DNA of 64,000 bases from Bacteroidota bacterium (GTDB lineage Bacteria > Bacteroidota > Bacteroidia > Chitinophagales > Saprospiraceae), in NCBI GenBank assembly GCA_029557915.1, contig JAKQHS010000061.1, positions 1-64,000 on the forward strand. Direction: 5' to 3'. A model generated the notes under the pieces. That model was given only the letters and a program-made list of their open reading frames with translations, had not been told where the DNA came from and did not search any database. Position numbers and translations under genes: made by a program. Numbering within the stretch: the stretch's first letter is position 1; each line of letters starts with the position of its first letter. Below, one piece after another: positions 18,554-27,423 of the stretch.

Positions 18554-18807
18554 CTGAAATCCTCCGGTTTGAGATCGTATATGGTGCATAAAAAGGTCAA
18601 AGTGACCTCATCCATGGACCGGATCGTTTTACTGATTTCCTTTATCTTTTCCTTTCCATAAACGGCATTGATTATTCTCCAATCGCTTATCAACCCATAC
18701 ATCAACACCTTTTCAACAATCATTTTCTCATGTCTTCCCCATTCCACTCCGGTTCGATCCACGTCCCAGAACAAATGTGGCGACAGGTCAGAAATCTGGT
18801 ATTCCAT
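18511..18807 (-). CDS. DUF6922-like small protein, probable partner of the AbiEii-like gene
   Basis: 98 residues with the conserved-looking N-terminus DLSPHLFWDVDRTGVEW and a short helical body (EKVLMYGLISDWRIINAVYG). I recognise this pattern from small Bacteroidota proteins encoded just upstream of AbiEii-type nucleotidyltransferases; antitoxin or specificity role is inferred from position. Translational coupling is likely because its 3' end overlaps the next gene by 43 bases in another frame. ATG at 18807. Confidence 0.65.
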   Translation of the reverse strand: MEYQISDLSPHLFWDVDRTGVEWGRHEKMIVEKVLMYGLISDWRIINAVYGKEKIKEISKTIRSMDEVTLTFLCTIYDLKPEDFRCYRLRPFQPNFWE

Positions 18808-18992
18808 GAAGGGGTAAAGATAGGGAGATGGAAGTTAGAAGTTAGGAGCTCGAAGTTGGGGCGATGGCTCCTGGCTGCACAGCAGAATTCTTATTCAGCG
18901 AGACACCCTTATTACTGTGAAACATCAAAATGACCAAGAAACCACCAAGCCAAAACGCCCTAACTCCTAACTCCTAACTCCGAGCTCCTTCT
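18808..18992. repeat. GAAGTTAG/GGAGCT repeat-bounded spacer
   Basis: The gap begins with GAAGTTAGAAGTTAGGAGCTCGAAGTT and ends with CTAACTCCTAACTCCTAACTCCGAGCTCC, so its ends are inverted relative to each other. Between them lies a core starting TTGGGGCGATGGCTCCTGG (18856) and ending AAGCCAAAACGCCC, related to the cores in the array at 19740-20551. It looks like a single hairpin unit of the same family. No gene is seen. Confidence 0.7.
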
Positions 18993-19733
18993 CTAGAGAT
19001 ACTGCTTCAACTTACTCAGAGGTTTTTTCCACAGCGTCAACCACTCCGGCTTCAATCCATTCATTGTCCAGGCAGCACGGTCCTGCCGGTTAGCCAGCCA
19101 GCGGGCCTTGAAAGAGCGGTTGCTTGCGCCCCCCGTACGCATGGCCACCAGGGTTTCGGGCAGGTAGTCGCAAGGGAGGCTATGGAGATAAAGCATTCGG
19201 AGCATCAATTCATAATCTGCAGAAATGCTCAACTCCTTCCGGTACAAACCATATTTCAAATAACAGTCCTTTCTCAAAAAGAAAGCCGGGTGCGGCGGCA
19301 TCCAACCTTGTAAAAAAAGTTCTTTTTGAAAGGGGCCGGATTTCCAGGTGCGGATGATTTTGGATGGGTCTTTCCTGCTCACATAGATGAGGTCTCCATA
19401 AACGGAGTCCACTTTTCCCTCCCTAAAGGATTTCATCACGCGGGAAATAACACCCGGCTGGAGATAGAAGTCGTCGGCATTCAGGACAGCGATCACTTCG
19501 CCCGCCGCTCTGTTTATTCCTTTATTGATTGCGTCATAGATGCCTTCATCCGCTCCGGAAAGGATATCTGCCAGGTGAGGAAAGGATCTTGCAATTTCGA
19601 GGGTCCTGTCCATCGATCCACCATCCAGGAGTAGATGTTCAATTTCTGGATAATCCTGGGTTCGGACGCTTTCAAGGCAGTCCCTGATGACCGTTTCATT
19701 GTTCAGGGAGGGAGTGATGATGGAAATGGTCAC
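18993..19733 (-). CDS. WcaE-like family 2 glycosyltransferase
   Basis: GT2 of 246 residues starting at GTG 19733 (VTISIITPSLN). The frame runs on to 19805, but those codons translate the GGAAGCT repeats (PASSFQLP) and precede the conserved GT-A start, so I exclude them. Motifs: LLLDGGSMDRT, ADEGIYDAINKGINRAAGE (the GIYDA-NKGI signature of colanic-acid WcaE-type enzymes) and VLNADDFY, the metal-binding site. It likely adds a residue in the fucose-containing module together with Gmd, Fcl and ManC. The donor is not identified. Confidence 0.83.
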   Translation of the reverse strand: MTISIITPSLNNETVIRDCLESVRTQDYPEIEHLLLDGGSMDRTLEIARSFPHLADILSGADEGIYDAINKGINRAAGEVIAVLNADDFYLQPGVISRVMKSFREGKVDSVYGDLIYVSRKDPSKIIRTWKSGPFQKELFLQGWMPPHPAFFLRKDCYLKYGLYRKELSISADYELMLRMLYLHSLPCDYLPETLVAMRTGGASNRSFKARWLANRQDRAAWTMNGLKPEWLTLWKKPLSKLKQYL

Positions 19734-19739
19734 TGTGAA

Positions 19740-20551
19740 ACGGAAGTTATAAATTGGAAGCTGGAAGCTCGAAGCTGGTAGCTGGTAGCTGGGGAGGAAC
19801 CACAAAACCCCCGGAAATGCCAGGCCAAAACGCCCTAGCTTCTAACTTGGAAGCTGGAAGTTGGGGCGATGGAGCCTGGCCATCCTGTTGTTTTCTTATT
19901 CATTTTTCGATCTTCTGTCACTTTTTTAGTGAAGCGGGTAACCTGGAAGCTGGAAGCTGGAAGCTCGAAGATGGTAGATGGTAGCTGGTAGCTGGTAGCT
20001 GGGGAGGAACCACAAAACCCCAGGAACTGCCAGGCTAAAACGCCCTATCTTCTAACTTCGAGCCTCTAACCTGGAAGCTGGAGGCTAGAAGTTGGAAGCT
20101 AGAAGCTGGAAGCTGGGGAGGGTCTACTAAACCCCAGGAACTGCCAGACCAAAACGCCCCATCTTCTAACTCCGGGCTTCTACCTGGAAGCTGGAAGTTG
20201 GAAGCTGGAAGCTGGGGAGGGTCTACTAAACCCCCGGAAATGCCAGACCAAAACGCCCTAGCTTCTAACTCCGGGCTTCTAACCTGGAAGCTGGAAGTTG
20301 GGAGCTGGGGAGGGTCTACTAAATCACCAGAAATGCCAGGCCAAAACGCCCTAGCTTCTAACTCCGAGCTTCTAACCTGGAAGCTGGAAGCTAGAAGTTG
20401 GAAGCTGGGGAGGGTCTACTAAACCCCCCGGAACTGCCAGGCCAAAACGCCCTAGCTTCTAACTCCGGGCTTCTAACCTGGAAGCTGGGGAGGGTCTACT
20501 AAATCCCCGGAAATGCCAGACCAAAACGCCCTAGCTTCTAACTTCCAGCTG
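19740..20551. repeat. Array of seven hairpin-like repeat units (GGAAGCT arms, conserved core)
   Basis: Seven units share a core of about 45-60 bases beginning GGGGAGG at 19791, 20001, 20115, 20214, 20307, 20407 and 20487. The core continues with (T/C)CTACTAAA or CCACAAAA, CCCCCGGAAATGCCAG and CCAAAACGCCC. Each core is preceded by one to six GGAAGCT/GGAAGTT heptamers and followed by AGCTTCTAACTCCGGGCTTCTAA, which is roughly their reverse complement. Spacing is about 80-114 bases except for the first pair (210), where a different core starting TTGGGGCGATGG intervenes at 19861. Open frames here are repeat translations. There are no unique spacers, so it is not CRISPR. Confidence 0.85.
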
Positions 20552-22279
20552 CTAACTTCTGGTTACCACACAATTCTCCATCACCAGCATATCCATCCTC
20601 GTCCGTAAAAAACAATCCAGCGCCTCACCGGGGGTGTTTACGATGGGTTCGTTTTCATTAAAAGAGGTATTTAGCAGGATGGGCAGTCCCGTTTTTTGCC
20701 GAAATCGTTCGATTAGCTTGTAATAGCGCGGAGCGGTGTTTTTATCCACGGTCTGGAGCCTCCCGCTGCCGTCCACGTGGGTGACTGCGGGGATAAGCGC
20801 TCTTTTATCTTCTCTTATGGGATATACCTTTTCCATGAAAGGCACCTCTCCGTTCCGGGTAAAATATTCCGAGGTGTATTCCTTGAGGATGGACGGTGCA
20901 AAAGGGCGGAAGCTTTCCCTCCTTTTGATTTTGAGGTTGAGCAATTCCTTGGCATGGGGATTGCGCGGGTCGGCCAGGATGGATCGGCCACCCAGGGCGC
21001 GGGGGCCGAATTCGGCCCTTCCCGTAAACCAACCCACCACTCCGGGCTCGATCAATTTATCCGTGACGATATCGTACAACTCTTCATCCTCGTATTTCCG
21101 GAATTCCACCGACTTGCTTTTGAGCAATTGTTCGATATCCGCGTTCGAAAAATGTGCACCGTTGTATGCATGGCGCACCGGCTCTGTTCTTTTGTGGCCA
21201 AGGATATGGTGCCAGGCATACATGGCGCTGCCCATGGAAATGCCGGCATCGTGCCCCGCGGAAGGGATATAGACTTGCCTGAATCCTGTCGCATCCGTCA
21301 ATTTACCATTGGCCACGGAATTCTGAGCCACCCCTCCGGCCAGGCAGAGATTGTCCAAATTTGTCTTTTTTCTCAGGTCTGAGGCGATGTGGAAGATAAG
21401 TTCTTCCGTCACCCGCTGTACCGATGCCGCCAGGTCCTTATGATAAGCGCTCAGCTCTTCTTCTTTTTGCCTGGGAGGGCCGAACAGCTTTACAAATTTG
21501 CCGGAGTAAAGATCGCCTACCCGGGGCACATGATTTTCATACCTGAAGCCGGCTTGTGTTGGATGTACAAAATAAGCCTGGTCCCAGTCAAACAGCCCGT
21601 TGGGAAGAAACCGCAATAATTTTTTCACCTGGTCTGCATACCTCGGCTGTCCATAGGAGGCGAGGCCCATCACCTTATACTCATCCCCGTAATTCGGAAA
21701 GCCCAGGAATTGGGTAAAAGCCGTATAGAACAGCCCGCAGGACACCGGAAAGTCCACACTGTCCAGGACCTGCAGTTTGTAATCTTTCCCAATAGCCCTC
21801 ATGGTGGTAGTAAAATCACCGGATCCGTCCAAAGACAGGACGGCAGCCTGTTCAAAAGGGGAGGGATAAAAAGCAGAGGCCAGATGGCTGCGGTGGTGTT
21901 CAATCAGCATCAGGCGCTTTTTTATTGAAAGCAGGTCGAGGCTGCCATCCACCCCTGCAAGGGCCTGTTTCAGATCAAAAATTACCGACTGGTTTTTTAC
22001 CCGATCAGATAAGTTCAGCAAGAGGGCGGGCTGCCGCACCAGGAGCAGGATTTTTTTCCAAAGTTTGGCTTTAGGATTCCTCCCTATGGTGATAAAATCC
22101 AAGTCCTTTAATTGCTGGCCCTTGTCCCTGAGGCAAAAGCGGATGGATTCCATGGGAAAGCCGGCCCAGTGTTTAATCCGGGTGAAACGTTCTTCTTCGG
22201 CGGCTGCCTGCAGACGGCCATCGATGAAAAGGGCTGCGGAAGAATCGGCATGATACGCGTTGAGGCCAAGAATAGTCAT
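20552..22279 (-). CDS. Carbamoyltransferase (NodU/CmcH family)
   Basis: 575 residues, normal family length. The N-terminal ASKHA-type domain shows GLNAYHADSSAAL at 5-17, IEHHRSHLASAF (126-137) and the nucleotide loop DGSGD (151-155). The C-terminal domain has GRAEFGPRALGGRSILADPR and RESFRPFAPSI, the signature of O-carbamoyl transfer from carbamoyl phosphate via carbamoyl-adenylate. It probably carbamoylates a sugar hydroxyl of the polysaccharide. ATG at 22279. The last codons (AGA-AGT-TAG) run into the hairpin array, and eight GTCAGAG heptamers lie immediately upstream of the start. Confidence 0.9.
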   Translation of the reverse strand: MTILGLNAYHADSSAALFIDGRLQAAAEEERFTRIKHWAGFPMESIRFCLRDKGQQLKDLDFITIGRNPKAKLWKKILLLVRQPALLLNLSDRVKNQSVIFDLKQALAGVDGSLDLLSIKKRLMLIEHHRSHLASAFYPSPFEQAAVLSLDGSGDFTTTMRAIGKDYKLQVLDSVDFPVSCGLFYTAFTQFLGFPNYGDEYKVMGLASYGQPRYADQVKKLLRFLPNGLFDWDQAYFVHPTQAGFRYENHVPRVGDLYSGKFVKLFGPPRQKEEELSAYHKDLAASVQRVTEELIFHIASDLRKKTNLDNLCLAGGVAQNSVANGKLTDATGFRQVYIPSAGHDAGISMGSAMYAWHHILGHKRTEPVRHAYNGAHFSNADIEQLLKSKSVEFRKYEDEELYDIVTDKLIEPGVVGWFTGRAEFGPRALGGRSILADPRNPHAKELLNLKIKRRESFRPFAPSILKEYTSEYFTRNGEVPFMEKVYPIREDKRALIPAVTHVDGSGRLQTVDKNTAPRYYKLIERFRQKTGLPILLNTSFNENEPIVNTPGEALDCFLRTRMDMLVMENCVVTRS

Positions 22280-22283
22280 CGAA

Positions 22284-22339
22284 GTCAGAGGTCAGAGGTC
22301 AGAGGTCAGAGGTCAGAGGTCAGAGGTCAGAGGTCAGAG
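22284..22339. repeat. (GTCAGAG)8 heptamer tandem repeat
   Basis: Eight perfect head-to-tail GTCAGAG heptamers lie between the carbamoyltransferase start and the WcaI-like gene upstream. They occupy the carbamoyltransferase leader region, so a change in copy number would alter spacing before its start codon but not any reading frame. Confidence 0.97.
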
Positions 22340-22365
22340 TGGAACACTATTTTAACTTTTAAATT

Positions 22366-23505
22366 TCATGATTCACTGAACATCTTTTTATACTTTTCAA
22401 TCAGCTCCGTTGTATTGGTATGTACCCTGGCATATTCCTGGGCTCCCCGGCACCAGGCATCGAATTCTTCCTGATCCCAGGATGCAGCTTCTTCCAATTT
22501 CTTGAGCCACTGCCCGGGATCTGAGAGGGGCAAGTCCCAACCCGCCTTAGCTTCCTCCAGGTTTCTCCATGGGGTCTGGTCGCTGATGAGGACGGGGCGC
22601 CCTGATGACAATGCCTCAAGGATGGCATGGCCAAAATTTTCTCCTAAGGTAGGGAGCACAAAAAGATGATTGGACTCCAACCTCGGAGATATTTCATGAT
22701 GAGGAATGTCCCCGAGAAAATCCACATGGATATGTACCGGCAATTGAGATAAAATCTCCTGGCATTTCCGAAAGTATTCCATGTCTTCCACATTCCCTAT
22801 AATGCTGAATTTAACTGGTTGTGCCAGTTGCCTAAGAATTGTGAGGAAATAATGGAGGTTCTTGACGGGGTGTACCCTCGATACCGTAATAATATTTAAT
22901 TGACCTCTGGATTTTCCGATTTGAACCCATTCCGATTTAATTTCCTTGGCCAGATTCCCGATGATGTGCACGCGCACTCCCCCCAATGCTTTCCGGATTT
23001 CTTCCCCCTCCTTGACATTCGTCCCATGAAACTCAATGCCCTTTTGAAGCTGCATCCCTCTTACGGCTTTTATAAAAAGAAACTTTTTAATAAACTTCAA
23101 CCGCAGCGCACTTTCCTTAAGCATACCCCTGGGGGCCACGATGATCCTGGAACGGTGTTTTAACCACCGATGAGCCAGGATGGGATAGAAGGTAAATTTT
23201 ACCGAATATAAACTATTGAGGTAGACCACGTCCGGGTCATATTCACTTATTAGGTGAACCAAGTGCGACAAACGGCCAGGTTTTAATGAATCATAATATA
23301 CTTCCACTCCTGATTCCTGACTGAGCCAGGAATCAGGCCGTATTCCCTGAAGAAGGGCATGCACACCCAAATCATAAGCCCTGGTCACGATTCTCTGGTG
23401 AAAAGTACCTCCAAGCTGCCGGGACATTAAATGTACGGACTGGACTGGTCCTCCGGCCTTATATGCAGGTGGGTACCAGTCGGTGAAAATCAACAACCTG
23501 CGCAA
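22366..23505 (-). CDS. Family 4 glycosyltransferase (WcaI-like opening)
   Basis: 379 residues. It begins LLIFTDWYPPAYKAGGPVQS, the N-terminus typical of GT4 enzymes in colanic-acid-like clusters. It has APRGMLKESALRLK in the linker and HAILEALSSGRPVLISDQTP at the donor site. TTG at 23505 is the only start close to the conserved beginning. It is 22 bases downstream of the beta-helix gene. It probably acts in the same chain as the WcaE-like GT2 and the carbamoyltransferase; the donor is unknown. Confidence 0.85.
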   Translation of the reverse strand: MRRLLIFTDWYPPAYKAGGPVQSVHLMSRQLGGTFHQRIVTRAYDLGVHALLQGIRPDSWLSQESGVEVYYDSLKPGRLSHLVHLISEYDPDVVYLNSLYSVKFTFYPILAHRWLKHRSRIIVAPRGMLKESALRLKFIKKFLFIKAVRGMQLQKGIEFHGTNVKEGEEIRKALGGVRVHIIGNLAKEIKSEWVQIGKSRGQLNIITVSRVHPVKNLHYFLTILRQLAQPVKFSIIGNVEDMEYFRKCQEILSQLPVHIHVDFLGDIPHHEISPRLESNHLFVLPTLGENFGHAILEALSSGRPVLISDQTPWRNLEEAKAGWDLPLSDPGQWLKKLEEAASWDQEEFDAWCRGAQEYARVHTNTTELIEKYKKMFSES

Positions 23506-23527
23506 ATCAAAAAAAGAAAACTTCTAT

Positions 23528-25918
23528 TCACTTAGAAAATTTCAAACCAATCCCCATCCCTTCCATGGAAACTCTCGAAACGGAGATCTGGTTTAAATCA
23601 CCAGGCAATAATCCTTCAACCGGCATTACATTCATACCGGGCTCCATATTGGATAAAATGAAAGCATTCTTATCGGAAATATTATGGAAGCGGTCTTCAT
23701 AGGATTTAAACCCGCCACAATCCAGCTCCCCAGGGAAATTGCAGTCCGTAGTGATGCCCGCGATGGCCACTTGACCTGGATAAGTTTCTTGTGCAAATAG
23801 GCTTGGCCTGGCCACCTGGTTCATGTTTATATTCCAAAGGAAAATCTTTGAGTCCATGGATGGTTTTAGAAGAATCGACCCATACATATACATATTGGCC
23901 AGTGTGACCTTTCCCCGGAAACCTTCAATGGCAATCGTGGTCGTACTGTCCAGTTTATTCGGAGCGCACATCGCTCCATCAATCAGGATCTCCCCGTCCC
24001 CAACCAGGCTTAACGGAATTTTGCGGCTCCCTTCATACCAGCAATCTTTAAATACCGCCCTGGCCCCGTTGAAAACCTGCGTTCCGGCATATTGCCCTCC
24101 AAATGCATGGAACCTTAAGGTGCCCCTGCCTGCTTTTTGTTCATCTCCCCCAATGATGATATTGCCATCGCTGAAAAAGGAGTTGTTCTTTTCAAATAAA
24201 GTATAATTGTAACGGTCTACAAAGACGCTGGTTTCAGCGGGGCAGTACAGCTGATCCATGACCACCCGCGCATTCCTGGTATCTACATTCCTGAAATCAA
24301 TTCCAATGAGTTTGCTCCCTCCTCGAGTTGTATTCCCGACTATATGTAAATCCTGAATGCTGACATTTGTCGGACCACGGACAATAAACAGGGCCTCCCC
24401 TTTAAAGATCTCGGGATTCTCGATTACCAACATGCTTGAGTAAATCAGTCCTTCTCCCCTTAGTTTGATTCGGCTGTGGGCAGGAATGAAAACAGATTTG
24501 TTTAAGGCATACCTTCCATATTCAAACTGAACCACCGGATTTTCTATACCGGATGCAGATGCCCTTTGTATAATCGCCTGAAGTTCATCCGTTGTTGAAT
24601 TTAACGGCACCCGGAATACGGTTTCTTTTAGGACTGGAACGGCCTGAATTCCTGTTTTTTCAAAAGACTCAAGTCCCTCCGAGGAAACGGTATGACCCAC
24701 TTTATCGTCCGCCTGATAAAGCATGCTCGGGTGTGCCGATGAAAACCTAAAGGGGGCAGCATAAAAGAATTTATTCCTCAAGGATAAAATCGTGAAAATG
24801 GAAGGATACCAGCTGCCGTAGGTGACGGAAACCGGGGAAGGATCCATTTGGGGGTCCGGGCTCCTTACTGGATTCTTCCGGTTCAGGGTATCTGCCTGGG
24901 AGCGGTCAATCCGGTTACCGTAAAGACTTAATTTCCCAATATGATGATATTGAATGGGCAATTCCTTAGGTTGTTTCACAATATTGTTTTCAAAAACACG
25001 CTTAAACGGATTGCTGCTGCTCCCCCCATCAACGGAGAAGGCCATGCTGTTTTCAGAAAAACATCCTCTCAAAGAAGTATAATATCCTCCCGTGTTGTGC
25101 ACATCTGCCAGAGCGGATTGTCTGAAATAAGAATTGTACACATGGTAATTCCCATGCCTGCAGTCCACTCCTATAACACAATTCATGAATCTGCAATTCC
25201 ATATCCAATAATCCAGTGCATTGAATCCGGCAATCCTGATTCCCGCGGAGGCACAACCGTCAAATTCGCAATACCGGATGGTCACCTCGCTGTCGTTTGC
25301 TCCGGTCCAATCCCCTGAAGCATAAGACCCGCCCCCCACGCCAACGTCCATGCCCCCGGTAAACCGGCAGTTATTAATTTCAATATTTAAAGATGCGAAA
25401 TGGTTTACCCCTCCTGAAGCCCGGGTGGCCCAATGAATACCAATCCCTTCCATGCCGGTCCGAAATCCACCGTGAAAAGTCAGGTTTGATACCTTAAAGT
25501 AAGCCGAACCGTCAGCCCAAAGCATGGTATCCTTTTCTTTTCCCCTCCATTCCAAAATGGTATGTTGCGGATCTTCACCGATGATCCGAAACCCGATCTT
25601 TCCACGGAGGATCAGGGTTTCGGAAATAAAATATTTACCTCTTTTCAAATGAACGGTGGAATAGGATTTCTTACCCTGGTTAAAGCCTCTTGGGTAAACC
25701 GAAAGTCCATCCATCGCTTCCTGCAATTCATGGGTAATATCCCGATCCGGTTGATCAGCATTAGGGAAAAATTCCAACCCAATGGCCTGCCCGGTCTTTC
25801 CGTCCCCTTCCGGTAAAAGCGCGGGTCGGGAGATCCTACAGGTCGCACAAAGGATAACCAATCCGTATACCAGTATAACGCGGTCTGAACGGATAAGAAA
25901 ATTATAAAACCTGCTCAA
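23528..25918 (-). CDS. Exported right-handed parallel beta-helix protein
   Basis: 796 residues. A hydrophobic segment (about 14-24) followed by CATC suggests an export signal; the lipobox is not canonical, so lipidation is uncertain. Two beta-helix halves can be seen (about 60-340 and 440-720), with ladders such as EINNCRF, TIRYCEFDGC and WIWNCRFMNC, as in pectate-lyase/glycosyl-hydrolase-28-like proteins. No catalytic set is assigned. Its start overlaps the Wzy stop by 4 bases, so it is translationally coupled to the polymerase. It may trim, epimerise or bind the exported glycan. This is inference from position and fold. Confidence 0.75.
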   Translation of the reverse strand: MSRFYNFLIRSDRVILVYGLVILCATCRISRPALLPEGDGKTGQAIGLEFFPNADQPDRDITHELQEAMDGLSVYPRGFNQGKKSYSTVHLKRGKYFISETLILRGKIGFRIIGEDPQHTILEWRGKEKDTMLWADGSAYFKVSNLTFHGGFRTGMEGIGIHWATRASGGVNHFASLNIEINNCRFTGGMDVGVGGGSYASGDWTGANDSEVTIRYCEFDGCASAGIRIAGFNALDYWIWNCRFMNCVIGVDCRHGNYHVYNSYFRQSALADVHNTGGYYTSLRGCFSENSMAFSVDGGSSSNPFKRVFENNIVKQPKELPIQYHHIGKLSLYGNRIDRSQADTLNRKNPVRSPDPQMDPSPVSVTYGSWYPSIFTILSLRNKFFYAAPFRFSSAHPSMLYQADDKVGHTVSSEGLESFEKTGIQAVPVLKETVFRVPLNSTTDELQAIIQRASASGIENPVVQFEYGRYALNKSVFIPAHSRIKLRGEGLIYSSMLVIENPEIFKGEALFIVRGPTNVSIQDLHIVGNTTRGGSKLIGIDFRNVDTRNARVVMDQLYCPAETSVFVDRYNYTLFEKNNSFFSDGNIIIGGDEQKAGRGTLRFHAFGGQYAGTQVFNGARAVFKDCWYEGSRKIPLSLVGDGEILIDGAMCAPNKLDSTTTIAIEGFRGKVTLANMYMYGSILLKPSMDSKIFLWNINMNQVARPSLFAQETYPGQVAIAGITTDCNFPGELDCGGFKSYEDRFHNISDKNAFILSNMEPGMNVMPVEGLLPGDLNQISVSRVSMEGMGIGLKFSK

Positions 25919-27420
25919 TCCAATCGTTGAAGTTTTGGGAACCCTCCATCCCCATACCCCGCATAGGAATCCAATGGCTTGCCCTTGAAAAGTTTCGGGA
26001 AAATTTTATTAAGGATAAATAACAAAAAGGCAATTTTTATAAGCGAATTAAATGCCTGCATGCTGTCGTTCTCCATACAATATATCACCTCATAAAAGAC
26101 AAGCGGTTGCCAGAACAATAACAGGGGAAGCTTTGTGCAGGTGTTGAGAAATACCCGGTTGGCCAGCCCCAGTGCGGTCCCGAAAAAAATCATATAGAGC
26201 ATACCTCCCCATTTGCCGAATGCGCCATAACCTTCACCGATCGGGCCGACATTCATGGAAGTCCGCCGGCTTAATTTCAAAGAGGTATAATATTCGATGT
26301 TAAACCTACCCCCGGCTTCAGGTTTATTGGGCCAAAACAAACGCGGAATAAAACTTGAAACCAGGGTTTTGCCTAATAACCTTCCTCCATCGTGAGGTTT
26401 GCGACCGGGTACATGCTCCATGACCCTGGACAAAAGATATCCCTGGTTTCCTCGCATATAAATAGGAAAAAATGCCCCGTCCAATACCGCCTGATCAATG
26501 TTCACCAGATTTTGCAAAAACAACCTGCTGAATACCCGGATATCCCCGCTTTCGGCCTTATTCACTCTAATCAAATTCCGGTAGTTGGCCTTGGTGTACT
26601 GCATAACCAGCCCAACGATCAAGAGTATTGAGAATACAGCCACTTTACCAGCCATGCTGATCTTCCTTCCAATAAAAAGGAAACCCAGGGAGGCGATGCC
26701 CATATAGACGATCAGGGTAAACATAGTGGATTTAATGGCCAGATAAAACAACCACGCCAGGCCCGTCAGGACCATCACAGTTTTTCCCAGGCCACGCCCA
26801 GGTTGAAAGTATAAATAGAAGAGGCCGGGGATGATCGCCAGGAAACCAAGCTGCAATACATATTGTAAACCGGAAGGCATCCGAGGGCCCAGGAAATAGG
26901 CCATCAATGCGGTTACAATCAAAACCACACCCACCTGTTGGACCCCAGCCAACCTGGTCCTGGCGCTGGTAAACAGGGAGCTTGTAAATGAGATATCATT
27001 GTTTCGCTGCGCATTGAACATGGCTGAAATAAAAAGAATAACGGCAGGAATAGCAAATTCAAAATATTCCTCCCTGGGCACCCTCATATAAACATCGAAC
27101 AAGGTGGAAAGGGGATGTTGGGCGGGATACCTTTGATATCCCCATAGAGGGAAAAGAAGGTATATCATAATGATATAAAAGGCCATCGCTTCAGGAATGA
27201 TGAGTTTATGGCCCAAACCTGAGATCATGTATAAAAACAACAGTACAGCTAATGAGAAAATAACCGGCACTTCGTTTCCGGTAATCCAATAAATTCCCAG
27301 CAATAAGAGCAATAAAAGGGACACCGGAAATTTCAACACATCATTCAACAGAATCTGCGGTTGTGCTGAATGTCCTATAAATCCTTTTGCTTCGGTCAGG
27401 CTGACCTCACTCTTCCCCAT
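25915..27420 (-). CDS. wzy: O-antigen/capsule repeat-unit polymerase (Wzy-like)
   Basis: 501 residues with about ten to twelve hydrophobic membrane helices (for example FPVSLLLLLLLGIYWI, VAVFSILLIVGLVMQY). A large periplasmic loop contains MRGNQGYLLSRVMEHVPGRK and FIPRLFWPNKP, and then GEGYGAFGKWGGM; these fit the O-antigen ligase/polymerase superfamily, notably the oligosaccharide repeat-unit polymerase type. It would join undecaprenol-linked repeat units in the periplasm. The matching flippase Wzx is 16 kb away at 43743. It is followed within 4 bases by the CgeB-like GT upstream. Confidence 0.8.
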   Translation of the reverse strand: MGKSEVSLTEAKGFIGHSAQPQILLNDVLKFPVSLLLLLLLGIYWITGNEVPVIFSLAVLLFLYMISGLGHKLIIPEAMAFYIIMIYLLFPLWGYQRYPAQHPLSTLFDVYMRVPREEYFEFAIPAVILFISAMFNAQRNNDISFTSSLFTSARTRLAGVQQVGVVLIVTALMAYFLGPRMPSGLQYVLQLGFLAIIPGLFYLYFQPGRGLGKTVMVLTGLAWLFYLAIKSTMFTLIVYMGIASLGFLFIGRKISMAGKVAVFSILLIVGLVMQYTKANYRNLIRVNKAESGDIRVFSRLFLQNLVNIDQAVLDGAFFPIYMRGNQGYLLSRVMEHVPGRKPHDGGRLLGKTLVSSFIPRLFWPNKPEAGGRFNIEYYTSLKLSRRTSMNVGPIGEGYGAFGKWGGMLYMIFFGTALGLANRVFLNTCTKLPLLLFWQPLVFYEVIYCMENDSMQAFNSLIKIAFLLFILNKIFPKLFKGKPLDSYAGYGDGGFPKLQRLD

Positions 27421-27423
27421 GAA

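Noticed and set aside
19740-20551. CRISPR array
   Set aside because: Units follow one another without unique spacers; what lies between cores is the heptamer arms, which are repeats themselves. No cas genes nearby.
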